NCBI GenBank assembly: GCA_900541715.1
Contig: UQLI01000007.1
Coordinates: forward strand, 1-64,000
Source of the DNA: an uncultured Collinsella sp.
Lineage (GTDB): Bacteria; Actinomycetota; Coriobacteriia; Coriobacteriales; Coriobacteriaceae
DNA length: 64,000 bases
Direction: 5' to 3'
The position numbers and the translations under genes are program-made. Below are positions 1-7,287 of the stretch, piece by piece (the stretch's first letter is position 1; every line of letters starts with the position of its first letter). The notes under the pieces are model-generated. The model worked only from the letters and a program-made list of their open reading frames with translations. It did not search any database and was not told the DNA's origin.

Positions 1-232
1 GGTCGTCGTCGACGGCTCCACGGTTCACGTGAAGGTGGGCGAGGTCGCCCATCCCATGACGCCTGAGCATCTGGTCGCGTTCATCGTGCTCGTCACCGAG
101 AAGGGCTACCAGATCGCCCCGCTCACCGCGCAGGACGCCCCTGAGGCAACCTTCGCTCTGGCCGCCGGCGATGCGCCGGTGAAGGCGTACGAATACTGCA
201 ACCTCCACGGCCTGTGGGTCAAGGAGCTCTAG
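1..232 (+). CDS. Superoxide reductase (desulfoferrodoxin), C-terminal part
   Basis: The gene enters from the left edge; codons are in frame from base 2 and the stop is at 230-232. About 76 residues are visible. They carry the centre II iron site of superoxide reductase: the VAHPMTPEH segment with its histidines and the terminal EYCNLHG motif giving the Cys and last His of the Fe(His4Cys) centre. In this family the iron reduces superoxide to peroxide without releasing oxygen, typical of anaerobes. Whether an N-terminal desulforedoxin domain exists cannot be seen. The GTG at 29 lies inside the conserved fold and is not a plausible start. A terminator hairpin follows within 30 bp. Confidence 0.88.
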   Translation, partial: VVVDGSTVHVKVGEVAHPMTPEHLVAFIVLVTEKGYQIAPLTAQDAPEATFALAAGDAPVKAYEYCNLHGLWVKEL

Positions 233-258
233 CACCCGGGCAACGCGCGCGAAAAGGA

Positions 259-292
259 CGGACCCGCAGCGGGTATGCTGCGGGTCCGTTTT
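259..292 (+). terminator. Intrinsic terminator after superoxide reductase gene
   Basis: Perfect 11-bp stem (CGGACCCGCAG, 259-269, with 278-288), 8-nt loop, then TTTT. Confidence 0.88.
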
Positions 293-456
293 CGTCTCGG
301 CGCGCATTTCCGCATGGTGCCCGCTGTTTTTTCGCGGAGATTTTTGCGATGAGTCTAGCGCAAAAGTGGGGTTTTCCGATTGCCGATGAATCGCAGCCGT
401 TTAGCGGTATAGTTTTTCATTATGTGAGACGAAAACCGCAACGGTAAGGTGGCTGC

Positions 457-1905
457 ATGGCAAAGCGAACGAAGATCGTATGCACCCTTGGCCCGTCCGT
501 CGACAGCGAGTCGACGCTCAAAGGCCTGATCAACGCGGGTATGGATATCGCCCGATTCAATTTCTCGCACGGTTCGCATGAAGAGCAGCGTGCGCGCATG
601 GATCGTTTGCGCAAGGTTCGCCGGGAAATGGACAGCCCCTGCGCCATCTTGCTCGATACCAAAGGCCCCGAGATCCGCACAGGTGAGCTGGCGGGTCATA
701 AGCCGGTGCAGCTTATGGCGGGCAACTCGTTCACGTTCACCGAGGCGGATGTCGAAGGCGGCGATCGCGTGGTCGGCCAAACCTGCAAGGGTCTGGCCGA
801 TGTCGTTTCGCCCGGTACGGTCATCCTGGTCGACGACGGGCTTATCGAGCTTGCCGTCGATAGCGTCGAGGGCGGCGATATCCATTGCACCGTGCAAAAT
901 TCCGGCTTGCTCGGCGAGCGCAAATCCATGAACCTTCCCGGCACGTCGCTGCCCCTGCCGGTCATGACCGACCAAGATCGCGCCGACCTGCTGTTCGGCA
1001 TCGAGCAAGGCGTCGACTTCATCGCTGCGTCCTTCATTCGCGATGCCGCGGGCGTGCGCGAGATGCGAGCGTTTTTGAACGAGCATGGCGGCGGCGACAT
1101 CATGTTCCTCTCGAAAATCGAATGCCACGAGGCCGTCGAGAACATCAACGAGATCATAGAGGCGTCCGACGGCATCATGATCGCCCGCGGCGATCTGGGC
1201 GTGGAGGTCCCGGCTTATAAGGTGCCGCACATCCAGAAGGAGATCATCGCTAAGTGCAACGCGGCCTACAAGCCCGTTATCACCGCTACGCAGATGCTCG
1301 ACTCCATGCAGCAGAACCCGCGCCCGACGCGCGCCGAGGTTGCCGACGTTGCTAACGCCATTTACGACGGCACCGACGCCGTCATGCTGTCCGGCGAGTC
1401 CGCTGCCGGCAAGTACCCGGTCGAGGCCGTCAAGATGCAGGCCAGCATTGCTCTCGAGACCGAGAAGTACCTCCCGGCTCACGCTCCGCTCGAGGTTCCG
1501 GCTGACGCTCACGGCACCCGCGTCGTCAACAACGTTGTGGGTATGTCCGCCGTGAACATGGCCACCACCGTTGGCGCCAAGTGCATCACCGTGCCGACGA
1601 CCACCGGTCGTACCGCTCGCCTGATCTCGCACTTCCGTCCCAACATGCCGATCTGCGCGTTCTCCCGCCACGAGTGGGCCGTCCAGCAGATGATCATGTA
1701 CTGGGGCGTTATCCCGCACCAGGCCGAGATTACCCAGGGCACCGTCAACGGCACGATCGTCAAGGCGATCGAGACCGCTAAGGAGCTCGGCTACGTCAAG
1801 ACTGGCGATTTGACCGTCGCTACCGCCGGCGATCCCCGCATGAGCGTCCAGCTCGAGGACAAGGTCTCCTCGACCAACGTCGCTTACGTCGCTCAGGTGC
1901 GCTAA
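457..1905 (+). CDS. pyk: Pyruvate kinase
   Basis: Converts phosphoenolpyruvate and ADP to pyruvate and ATP, the last step of glycolysis, in the cytoplasm. The 482-residue length is that of the standard enzyme without a C-terminal PEP-utiliser extension. The N-terminus KRTKIVCTLGPS is family-typical. The barrel carries the catalytic lysine and metal-binding acids in FLSKIE and in the MIARGDLGVEVP segment. MLSGESAAGKYPVEAV is the conserved signature before the allosteric C-terminal domain. ATG at 457 follows AAGGTGG at good spacing. The gene is monocistronic between terminators at 259-292 and 1934-1970, so it probably has its own promoter in 300-440. No unusual feature seen. Confidence 0.97.
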   Translation: MAKRTKIVCTLGPSVDSESTLKGLINAGMDIARFNFSHGSHEEQRARMDRLRKVRREMDSPCAILLDTKGPEIRTGELAGHKPVQLMAGNSFTFTEADVEGGDRVVGQTCKGLADVVSPGTVILVDDGLIELAVDSVEGGDIHCTVQNSGLLGERKSMNLPGTSLPLPVMTDQDRADLLFGIEQGVDFIAASFIRDAAGVREMRAFLNEHGGGDIMFLSKIECHEAVENINEIIEASDGIMIARGDLGVEVPAYKVPHIQKEIIAKCNAAYKPVITATQMLDSMQQNPRPTRAEVADVANAIYDGTDAVMLSGESAAGKYPVEAVKMQASIALETEKYLPAHAPLEVPADAHGTRVVNNVVGMSAVNMATTVGAKCITVPTTTGRTARLISHFRPNMPICAFSRHEWAVQQMIMYWGVIPHQAEITQGTVNGTIVKAIETAKELGYVKTGDLTVATAGDPRMSVQLEDKVSSTNVAYVAQVR

Positions 1906-1933
1906 ATCGCACTTGCAAGCACACTTGCATTGC

Positions 1934-1970
1934 AAAGGGCCCGGAAGGCAAAGCCTTCCGGGCCCTTTTT
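1934..1970 (+). terminator. Intrinsic terminator of pyk
   Basis: 13-bp perfect stem, GGGCCCGGAAGGC (1937-1949) with 1953-1965, 3-nt loop, flanked by AAA and TTTTT; could work in both directions. Confidence 0.92.
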
Positions 1971-2150
1971 CTGTGCGCCGATGCCTACCGCACGGCATGA
2001 CACGCACCCATTTCTTTACCAAAAGCGCGAAATCCGCCCTCCGAGGCCCAAAAAATAAAGCCCCAAGCGCTAAAAGTGTTCGCCCGGTAGCAAACCCACA
2101 CCTTAACCGACGCTGCTAAATCGTTTTAGCAAGAGTCAGATCGACCGCGT

Positions 2151-2280
2151 TTTCGGAAGTGCGGGGAAAAATTGCTTACCTCCGAGCACAAGCCCTTTTA
2201 TTTCAACAAAACCCCTGATAAAGTTGGCTCAAATACCGCTTGTGCTTTGCCTGTTTGTCTTTTTCCCCGCACTTCCGAAA
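2151..2280. repeat. Long palindromic element, variable-arm family (copy 1)
   Basis: Perfect 21-bp inverted arms (2151-2171 and 2260-2280, running from TTTCGGAAGTGCGGGG into AAAAA) enclose an 88-nt core. The core has a second nested pairing, GCACAAGC (2185-2192) with GCTTGTGC (2238-2245). Core words CCGAGCACA, ACCCCTG and TTGTGCTT-GCCTG recur in the element at 39550-39668, whose arms are entirely different. The rest of the 1971-2326 gap shows nothing recognisable. Confidence 0.75.
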
Positions 2281-2326
2281 CCGATAGCCTTTCTAGCCCA
2301 AACAACGCTCGAACGATCGGATTGCC

Positions 2327-3400
2327 ATGTCATTTCTCGCTTGCGGACCCACAGCTTTTCAGTACTATCGCATCCCGCCCCAGATACTAGGACTCTATCC
2401 GGCAATCCTGCCGCCCGACCATGACCATCGCTTGGTGCATTACTCAAAACAACCAGTATTTAAAGACTTGCTCGGCACACCAGTTTGGAGATTCGTGGGC
2501 GAAAGAAAACAGCGCGCGAACGGAAAGCTATTTCATAGCCGTCTGCTAACCCAAGAGCCGCCTCCTGGGTCGTTTAGGCAGACTGAGCATGGATTTGATG
2601 TCACGTCGCCCGAGTTTACGCTGCTCAACCTTGCTACGCAGGTCTCACGCAACCAGTTACTCATGGCTTGCTACGAGATGTGCGGCTCCTTTGCAGTGTT
2701 TAAGCCCTGCGAGCGAACGCAACAACAACTCGATGAAGCCATTTCGCTTAAGCTCATTCCACCCAACTGTGGCTGGGAGCGTGTTGTCGACACCAAAGGC
2801 AATGGCACCAACTTGTGGAATCGCACGCCGCTTCTTTCCGCAGCGGATATCGCCGCGTTCACCAAGCAGGCCGCAGGCCTGCGCGGCGTTAAACAACTGC
2901 GCTGGGCGGCCGAGCACATGACGGGGCAGACCGCCTCGCCCTTCGAAGTACAGACTTCCATGCTTGTCTCGCTCCCCCGCAACGAGGGCGGCATGGGCAT
3001 CAACATCGCAAACAACGTGCGCATCCCACTCAGCGACGCCGCGCGCTCACTGTATGACAAAACCTGCTGCTACGCCGATATCCTCATCGAAAGTGCCACC
3101 AACAGCATGGGCGTCATCTTGGAATGCCAAGGCCGTTCCGCCCACGGTGGCGAAGCCGCAAGTCTCTCTGATGCCGAGCGCACCACCGCCCTCACAAGCA
3201 TGGGCTATGACGTTATCCAGATAACCTATGAGCAAATCAAAGACACGAAGAGCTTTAACAACATCGCCGAGCTCATCCATAAAAAGGCGGGGCTCCCCTA
3301 CATCCCAAAGACCGATCAGGAACGCACCGCCGCAGAAACCCTTCGACGGGAGCTATTGGTCGATTGGGATGAGCTGTTCGCCGTCAAGCCGGCCGGCTAG
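2327..3400 (+). CDS. AbiEi-like protein with C-terminal PD-(D/E)XK-like domain
   Basis: Uncharacterised protein of 357 residues. Architecture resembles the gene at 29659-30621. An AbiEi-like middle part (SPEFTLLNLATQV, then GLRGVKQLRWAAEHM) is followed by a conserved SPFE segment and a C-terminal region YADILIES...ILECQG that aligns with the nuclease-like Asp ... Glu-x-(Asp/Gln)-Gly pattern of DUF559/Vsr-type folds. Here the second acidic position reads ECQG, so catalytic competence is uncertain. No partner gene is adjacent. Its stop overlaps that of the convergent gene by the shared tetranucleotide CTAG (3397-3400). SD before ATG 2327 is weak, so the start is only probable. Possible roles are a TA-like regulator or a DNA-binding defence protein; this is inference. 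Confidence 0.6.
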   Translation: MSFLACGPTAFQYYRIPPQILGLYPAILPPDHDHRLVHYSKQPVFKDLLGTPVWRFVGERKQRANGKLFHSRLLTQEPPPGSFRQTEHGFDVTSPEFTLLNLATQVSRNQLLMACYEMCGSFAVFKPCERTQQQLDEAISLKLIPPNCGWERVVDTKGNGTNLWNRTPLLSAADIAAFTKQAAGLRGVKQLRWAAEHMTGQTASPFEVQTSMLVSLPRNEGGMGINIANNVRIPLSDAARSLYDKTCCYADILIESATNSMGVILECQGRSAHGGEAASLSDAERTTALTSMGYDVIQITYEQIKDTKSFNNIAELIHKKAGLPYIPKTDQERTAAETLRRELLVDWDELFAVKPAG

Positions 3401-4245
3401 CAGCTAGCGATCAGAGGGACTGCGGGAACGTCAGAAGCAGCAACGCGAGCCGCAAATCCCGCCTCGGTCAGCTCGATGACCTCGGTAAACGTTGCGTCGA
3501 AGAACTTCTCGGTTAGCAGGCGATACGGCGGATGATCGGGCTCGCCGGGGTTTTCGCGCACGATCTCGTGCATGACACCGATGGTCTTGAGCACATACTC
3601 CTTATGGATGGGATACTGCCCAAAACGCGTCGCAGCGGTATACAGGCGATCGGTCGCACGCGGGATGGAAACAATGCCCAGCGTCTTGCCAAACCAGTCA
3701 AAGTCGCCTTGCTTTTTAATGCGGAACTCCTCACACGGCTTGCCGCCATGCGCCTCCAGGTACTGATTCACACGCGTATTCCAAACCGTGTCGGCCACCA
3801 GATGCGACCAGACGCCCAGTGTTAAATCGAGCAGCGACTGCGCCACATCTTCGGACGCAAGCGAGAACTCACAGGTGCCGGGACCGGCAACCGGCTCGGC
3901 ATCCTTGTAGCGCTGGGGATAGTGCACGCGGTTCAGCCGCTCGCGTTCCTCGATAATCGAGGTCGCCGCGGCCGGCGCACCGGTGGGCGAACTTTTAAGC
4001 AACGGTGCCACATAGGTATCCCAGAACTCATGCTCACGAGGCTTAGGGATGGGCTCAGGCTTGGCAAAGTGCGTAATGCGGTACGGGATGGGATCGGCGA
4101 TGCCAGGGACCATATAGCCCACGAAGATATCCGGAACCACGCAGCCAAACAAAAAGGCATTGCGGTCGCGCACGCTCTTGGCAAGCGCACCGGTGCGCTC
4201 CAGCAAACGCTCCGTCTGAGCGATATGAATGTTCCAGCTTGGCAT
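3397..4245 (-). CDS. Zinc-dependent phospholipase C-like protein
   Basis: 282 residues resembling the zinc-dependent phospholipase C/S1-P1-like family. The N-terminus MPSWNIHIAQT supplies the family's starting Trp and an early His. FGCVVPDIFVGY gives an Asp ligand, and the central WSHLVADTVWN gives the His/Asp pair typical of these zinc sites. No signal peptide is visible, so it appears cytoplasmic, unlike clostridial alpha-toxin, and the substrate is unknown. ATG at 4245 was chosen because GGGGGTGG precedes it; the ATG four codons upstream (4257) has no SD. It is convergent and stop-overlapping with the plus-strand gene ending at 3400. Confidence 0.65.
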   Translation of the reverse strand: MPSWNIHIAQTERLLERTGALAKSVRDRNAFLFGCVVPDIFVGYMVPGIADPIPYRITHFAKPEPIPKPREHEFWDTYVAPLLKSSPTGAPAAATSIIEERERLNRVHYPQRYKDAEPVAGPGTCEFSLASEDVAQSLLDLTLGVWSHLVADTVWNTRVNQYLEAHGGKPCEEFRIKKQGDFDWFGKTLGIVSIPRATDRLYTAATRFGQYPIHKEYVLKTIGVMHEIVRENPGEPDHPPYRLLTEKFFDATFTEVIELTEAGFAARVAASDVPAVPLIASC

Positions 4246-4324
4246 AGCCACCCCCATAAAAACCTGGATAACTATACCATCACGGCAAAGCCGCGCGGGC
4301 GGCTACGCACGCTCTACGCAGCAA

Positions 4325-5095
4325 CTAGTCCGTAGCACCGCTTTCGGTTCCATACGACGGCGAAGGCGCCTCGACCACATGGTGATATCGATCGATATAG
4401 ATTGCACGGGCCCCCAGGCGGCGCACCAAATCTTGGTGATGTGTGCTCATCAAGACCGTCTTACCCGCCGCGACGTAGGCCAGCAAGAAGTTGACCACAA
4501 TGTCGCATGAATCCTCGTCGAGCCCATTGGTAGGCTCGTCGAGAACCAAGATATCCGGGTTCATCGACACCACCGCAGCCAGCGCAACGCGCTTCTTTTG
4601 CCCACCCGAGAGCTGATAGGGAGAGGCGTCGGCAAGGTCGGCAACCTGGAACAGCCCCATGGCATCGCGGACGCGGCGCTCGAGCTCGCCCGTCGGCAGC
4701 CCCATCTGCGCGGGACCAAAAGCGACCTCCTCGCCCACCGTGGCGCAAAAGAGCTGCGCGTCGGCATTCTGGAACACAAAGCCAACGCGCTGATGAAAAC
4801 GCTGAGCGACAGCGGAATCCTTTAGAAACGCCGCATCGATTGCATGTCCGTCAAACAGGTATACCCCTGCGTCCGCGAGTTCAAGGCCGTTAATAAGGCG
4901 CATAATCGTTGTCTTGCCGCAGCCGTTGGGACCGAGCAGGGCAACGAGTTCACCACGATCGACCTGCAGCGAAACGCCGTCGACTACCGTATGCCCCGCA
5001 TAGGAGAACACCACGTCGCGCAGCTCAATGAGCGGCGTGACCTCGACGCCGCCCGCACCGTTCGTGCCCGCCGCACTATTCATATCGATCGTCAA
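4325..5095 (-). CDS. cbiO: ECF metal transporter ATPase (CbiO/NikO type)
   Basis: ATP-binding subunit that powers the cobalt/nickel energy-coupling-factor transporter encoded just upstream. Of 256 residues, Walker A GPNGCGKT is at 55-62, followed by the Q-loop region, the signature LSGGQKKRVALA and Walker B ILVLDEPTNGLD with the H-loop in STHH. Start is probably TTG at 5095, seven nt after GGAAGGG; the ATG at 5083 is too far from that SD. Third gene of the cbiM-cbiQ-cbiO operon, 46 bp after cbiQ. The NikR-like operator before cbiM suggests nickel as the cargo. Confidence 0.9.
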   Translation of the reverse strand: MTIDMNSAAGTNGAGGVEVTPLIELRDVVFSYAGHTVVDGVSLQVDRGELVALLGPNGCGKTTIMRLINGLELADAGVYLFDGHAIDAAFLKDSAVAQRFHQRVGFVFQNADAQLFCATVGEEVAFGPAQMGLPTGELERRVRDAMGLFQVADLADASPYQLSGGQKKRVALAAVVSMNPDILVLDEPTNGLDEDSCDIVVNFLLAYVAAGKTVLMSTHHQDLVRRLGARAIYIDRYHHVVEAPSPSYGTESGATD

Positions 5096-5141
5096 AACGT
5101 CGCCCTTCCTTATTTACATCCCCAGCCGGAACCAGCAGCGC

Positions 5142-5984
5142 CTACAGCACCGCGCATAACACTGCCAGCAGAGCCACGCCGGCCGCATAGACCGCATCGC
5201 GCCAGCCAAAGCCGCTCCGCGCGGGCGCCGGATACGCACCGGCAAAGCCGCGGCAAAGCATAGCCTCGTCCATCGCGCGGCTGCATTCCATCGCCTTGAT
5301 AAAGGTCATGCCCATGATACCCGCGATCGAATCGGTACGCGAAAATCCCTCAGGCGCACGGCCAACGCTGCGCAGCATGACCGATTCGCACAGATTGTGC
5401 GCCGTGCGACCCAGCACCTCGATGTGCTTGAGCGCCATATCAAACGTAAAGATAACTTCGTCGGGCAGGTGCAGCATCTTGAGCGCCGCCGACATGCGGC
5501 TCCAGGTAAGCGTCCACGAAACGCCCAGCACCAGCGACACATTAATGAAGGTCTTGAGCGCAATCTTGAGCATGGCGCCCGCAGCAGAAGCGTCCAGCAG
5601 CAAGGCGGGCAGCGCCAGAACCACCGCGAGCCCCGTGGCGCCGAGCGCTGGTACAAAGGTTGCCCGCAGCCCGCGTATGGGGCGCACGGCAACGAGCACC
5701 AGCGCGATAGCTGCCATCAACATGAGGTACAGCGGACTCTGCGTCAGACACACGCACAGGACGCAGACGAACATCCCCACCAGGCGCACCGGAGCCGAAA
5801 CGCAAGAAAGGGCGCGGTCGACCATCGACCCGCCCTCGTGCGCGCCTCCACCCAGGCGAACCCGCTCAAGCAGGCTCGCCAGGTGCAGGACATTCTTTTG
5901 CATCACACGATGCCGAGCCCCCGCGGGCTCGTATCGCTGTTCGGTCGCAAGCCAGCTAGGCAGCTCGGCTATCGCCATGAGCAC
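5142..5984 (-). CDS. cbiQ: ECF transporter transmembrane subunit T (CbiQ/NikQ)
   Basis: Membrane coupling subunit linking the substrate-binding CbiM protein to the ATPase. 280 residues with several hydrophobic helices (for example around LVGMFVCVLCVCL and LVLALPALLL). The C-terminal cytosolic part carries ECF-T helices with the Ala-Arg-Gly-like groove motifs (MLRSVGRAPEGF and AMLCRGFAG). The start overlaps the 3' end of cbiM by 29 bp, implying translational coupling. GTG at 5984 has AAGGA five nt upstream; ATG at 5978 is the alternative. Confidence 0.85.
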   Translation of the reverse strand: MLMAIAELPSWLATEQRYEPAGARHRVMQKNVLHLASLLERVRLGGGAHEGGSMVDRALSCVSAPVRLVGMFVCVLCVCLTQSPLYLMLMAAIALVLVAVRPIRGLRATFVPALGATGLAVVLALPALLLDASAAGAMLKIALKTFINVSLVLGVSWTLTWSRMSAALKMLHLPDEVIFTFDMALKHIEVLGRTAHNLCESVMLRSVGRAPEGFSRTDSIAGIMGMTFIKAMECSRAMDEAMLCRGFAGAYPAPARSGFGWRDAVYAAGVALLAVLCAVL

Positions 5985-7041
5985 CGCTTTCCTTGACCGT
6001 CAGCGAGATCAGACGGAATGCGATGGTGAGCACCGCCACGCCAATCACACCGGAAAGGATATACATGGCAGCCTGGCCGGCAAAGCCAAGACCCTGCTCC
6101 TCGGAATAGGCCTGCAGATAATCGCCCGTGGGCAGGGCATCGGCAAAGGTCGGGGTATCAAGGCCGACCGAAGCCTGCAGGCTGTCGTTGCCAGCCTCCT
6201 GAACGGCGGTCGCGGCGCCCTCGGCGTCCCACTCACCCCAGGCGTCACCGGTGGCAAGCAAGCCCAGCGGCGTGGCCACCACGAGCACGGCGACCAAAAT
6301 GAGCGTGGGGACCAGCGAGGTCTTCTTAGCAGCAGCGCCCTCGGCAGCAAGCTGGCCATCGACGGCCTCGGGCCCGACGATAATGCTCGGCGCCGTCTTC
6401 TTAATGAAACCGTAGATGGCGGCCGTTGCCACGCCCTCGATCACGCCGGCAACCAGCATATGCGGAATCAACATGGCAGGAATAGCCACGGACAGCGGGA
6501 AGGGGCAGTACAGCGGCGCGCCCGAAGCGTTGGTAAAGAGCATCGGCTGAATACCAAACTCGATTGCCGCGCACAGGGCCGCCAGGCACAGGCCGACCCA
6601 ACCGCTCACGATGGCAGAAACCGAGGTGCCCCAGCTCTTGTCGTGCAGACGGCTGTTGAGCGCACGAAACACGATAGCAGCGACAAACGGCAGCACAAAG
6701 GCCATGTTAAAGCAGTTGGCGCCAAAGGACAGAACGCCGCCGTCGCCAAACAGCAGCGCCTGCAGCGCAAGTGCAACCGAAACTGCAATGGCAGCAGCCT
6801 CGGGGCCCAGCAGCAGCGCGATGAGCGCGCCGCCAACAGCGTGACCAGTGGTGCCGCCGGGCAGCGGCACGTTGAACATCATGAGCAAAAAGGAGAATGC
6901 GGCACAAATGCCCAGGAACGCCATGTGCTCGCGATCGAGCGTGGCGCGCACCTTCTTGATGCAGTGGACCCAAACAGGCACCATCGCCACCGCCATGACG
7001 GCATCGGTTTGCGGGGACAGATAGTTATCTGGAATGTGCAT
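5956..7041 (-). CDS. cbiM: Cobalt/nickel ECF substrate-binding protein (CbiM/NikM) fused to CbiN-like domain
   Basis: Specificity subunit of the Co/Ni uptake system. The mature N-terminus MHIPDNYLSP contains the His2 region that coordinates the metal in CbiM/NikM. The first ~230 residues are the seven-helix CbiM domain, with the conserved PGGTTGHAVGG loop. A linker leads to a C-terminal pair of hydrophobic segments (LVPTLILVAVLVV and AMYILSGVIGVAVL) flanking an extracytoplasmic stretch, matching a fused CbiN/NikN-like part. 361 residues. SD GGGAGG is seven nt before ATG 7041. The palindrome at 7099-7126 suggests nickel-responsive repression; the sequence alone does not separate Ni from Co. 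Confidence 0.9.
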   Translation of the reverse strand: MHIPDNYLSPQTDAVMAVAMVPVWVHCIKKVRATLDREHMAFLGICAAFSFLLMMFNVPLPGGTTGHAVGGALIALLLGPEAAAIAVSVALALQALLFGDGGVLSFGANCFNMAFVLPFVAAIVFRALNSRLHDKSWGTSVSAIVSGWVGLCLAALCAAIEFGIQPMLFTNASGAPLYCPFPLSVAIPAMLIPHMLVAGVIEGVATAAIYGFIKKTAPSIIVGPEAVDGQLAAEGAAAKKTSLVPTLILVAVLVVATPLGLLATGDAWGEWDAEGAATAVQEAGNDSLQASVGLDTPTFADALPTGDYLQAYSEEQGLGFAGQAAMYILSGVIGVAVLTIAFRLISLTVKESGAHGDSRAA

Positions 7042-7098
7042 GTACGCCTCCCGGTTGTCGGCGCACGGAATTGCAACGCCGTCTGAATTACCTTGCCA

Positions 7099-7126
7099 GT
7101 GTTACGTATTGTCAGATTCGTAACAC
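7099..7126 (-). promoter_or_regulatory. Putative NikR operator before cbiMQO
   Basis: Perfect palindrome GTGTTAC-N14-GTAACAC (arms extend to 8 bp as GTGTTACG/CGTAACAC) 58 bp upstream of cbiM. From memory this equals the NikR motif described for deltaproteobacterial nickel-transporter genes (GTGTTAC-N13/14-GTAACAC). It lies between the pheST terminator and cbiM, so it can only serve the transporter operon. Confidence 0.7.
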
Positions 7127-7144
7127 GACGCGGGCTATCATAGC

Positions 7145-7179
7145 AAAACGGCGCACTGCCGACAAAGCAGCACGCCGTT
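7145..7179 (-). terminator. Intrinsic terminator of pheST
   Basis: On the minus strand AACGGCG...CGCCGTT with additional inner pairing (CTG/CAG), followed by TTTTGCT. It separates pheT from cbiM. Confidence 0.75.
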
Positions 7180-7287
7180 ATGTAATGCGCGTGTCATATA
7201 TACAGGCTCAACGGTGCCTCATACCGAGCATAGCGGTCACGTAGGACTCGGCGGCAGCCACCGCCGACCCATATCCCAGTGCAGGAC

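Noticed and set aside
355..2022. Long minus-strand open frame opposite pyruvate kinase (555 codons)
   Set aside because: Lies opposite a clearly conserved gene; low-complexity Ala/Gly/His/Asp-rich composition typical of antisense frames in high-GC DNA, no SD.
5296..7086. 596-codon plus-strand frame opposite cbiQ and cbiM
   Set aside because: Shadow of two membrane-protein genes with strong motifs; no SD and basic low-complexity translation.
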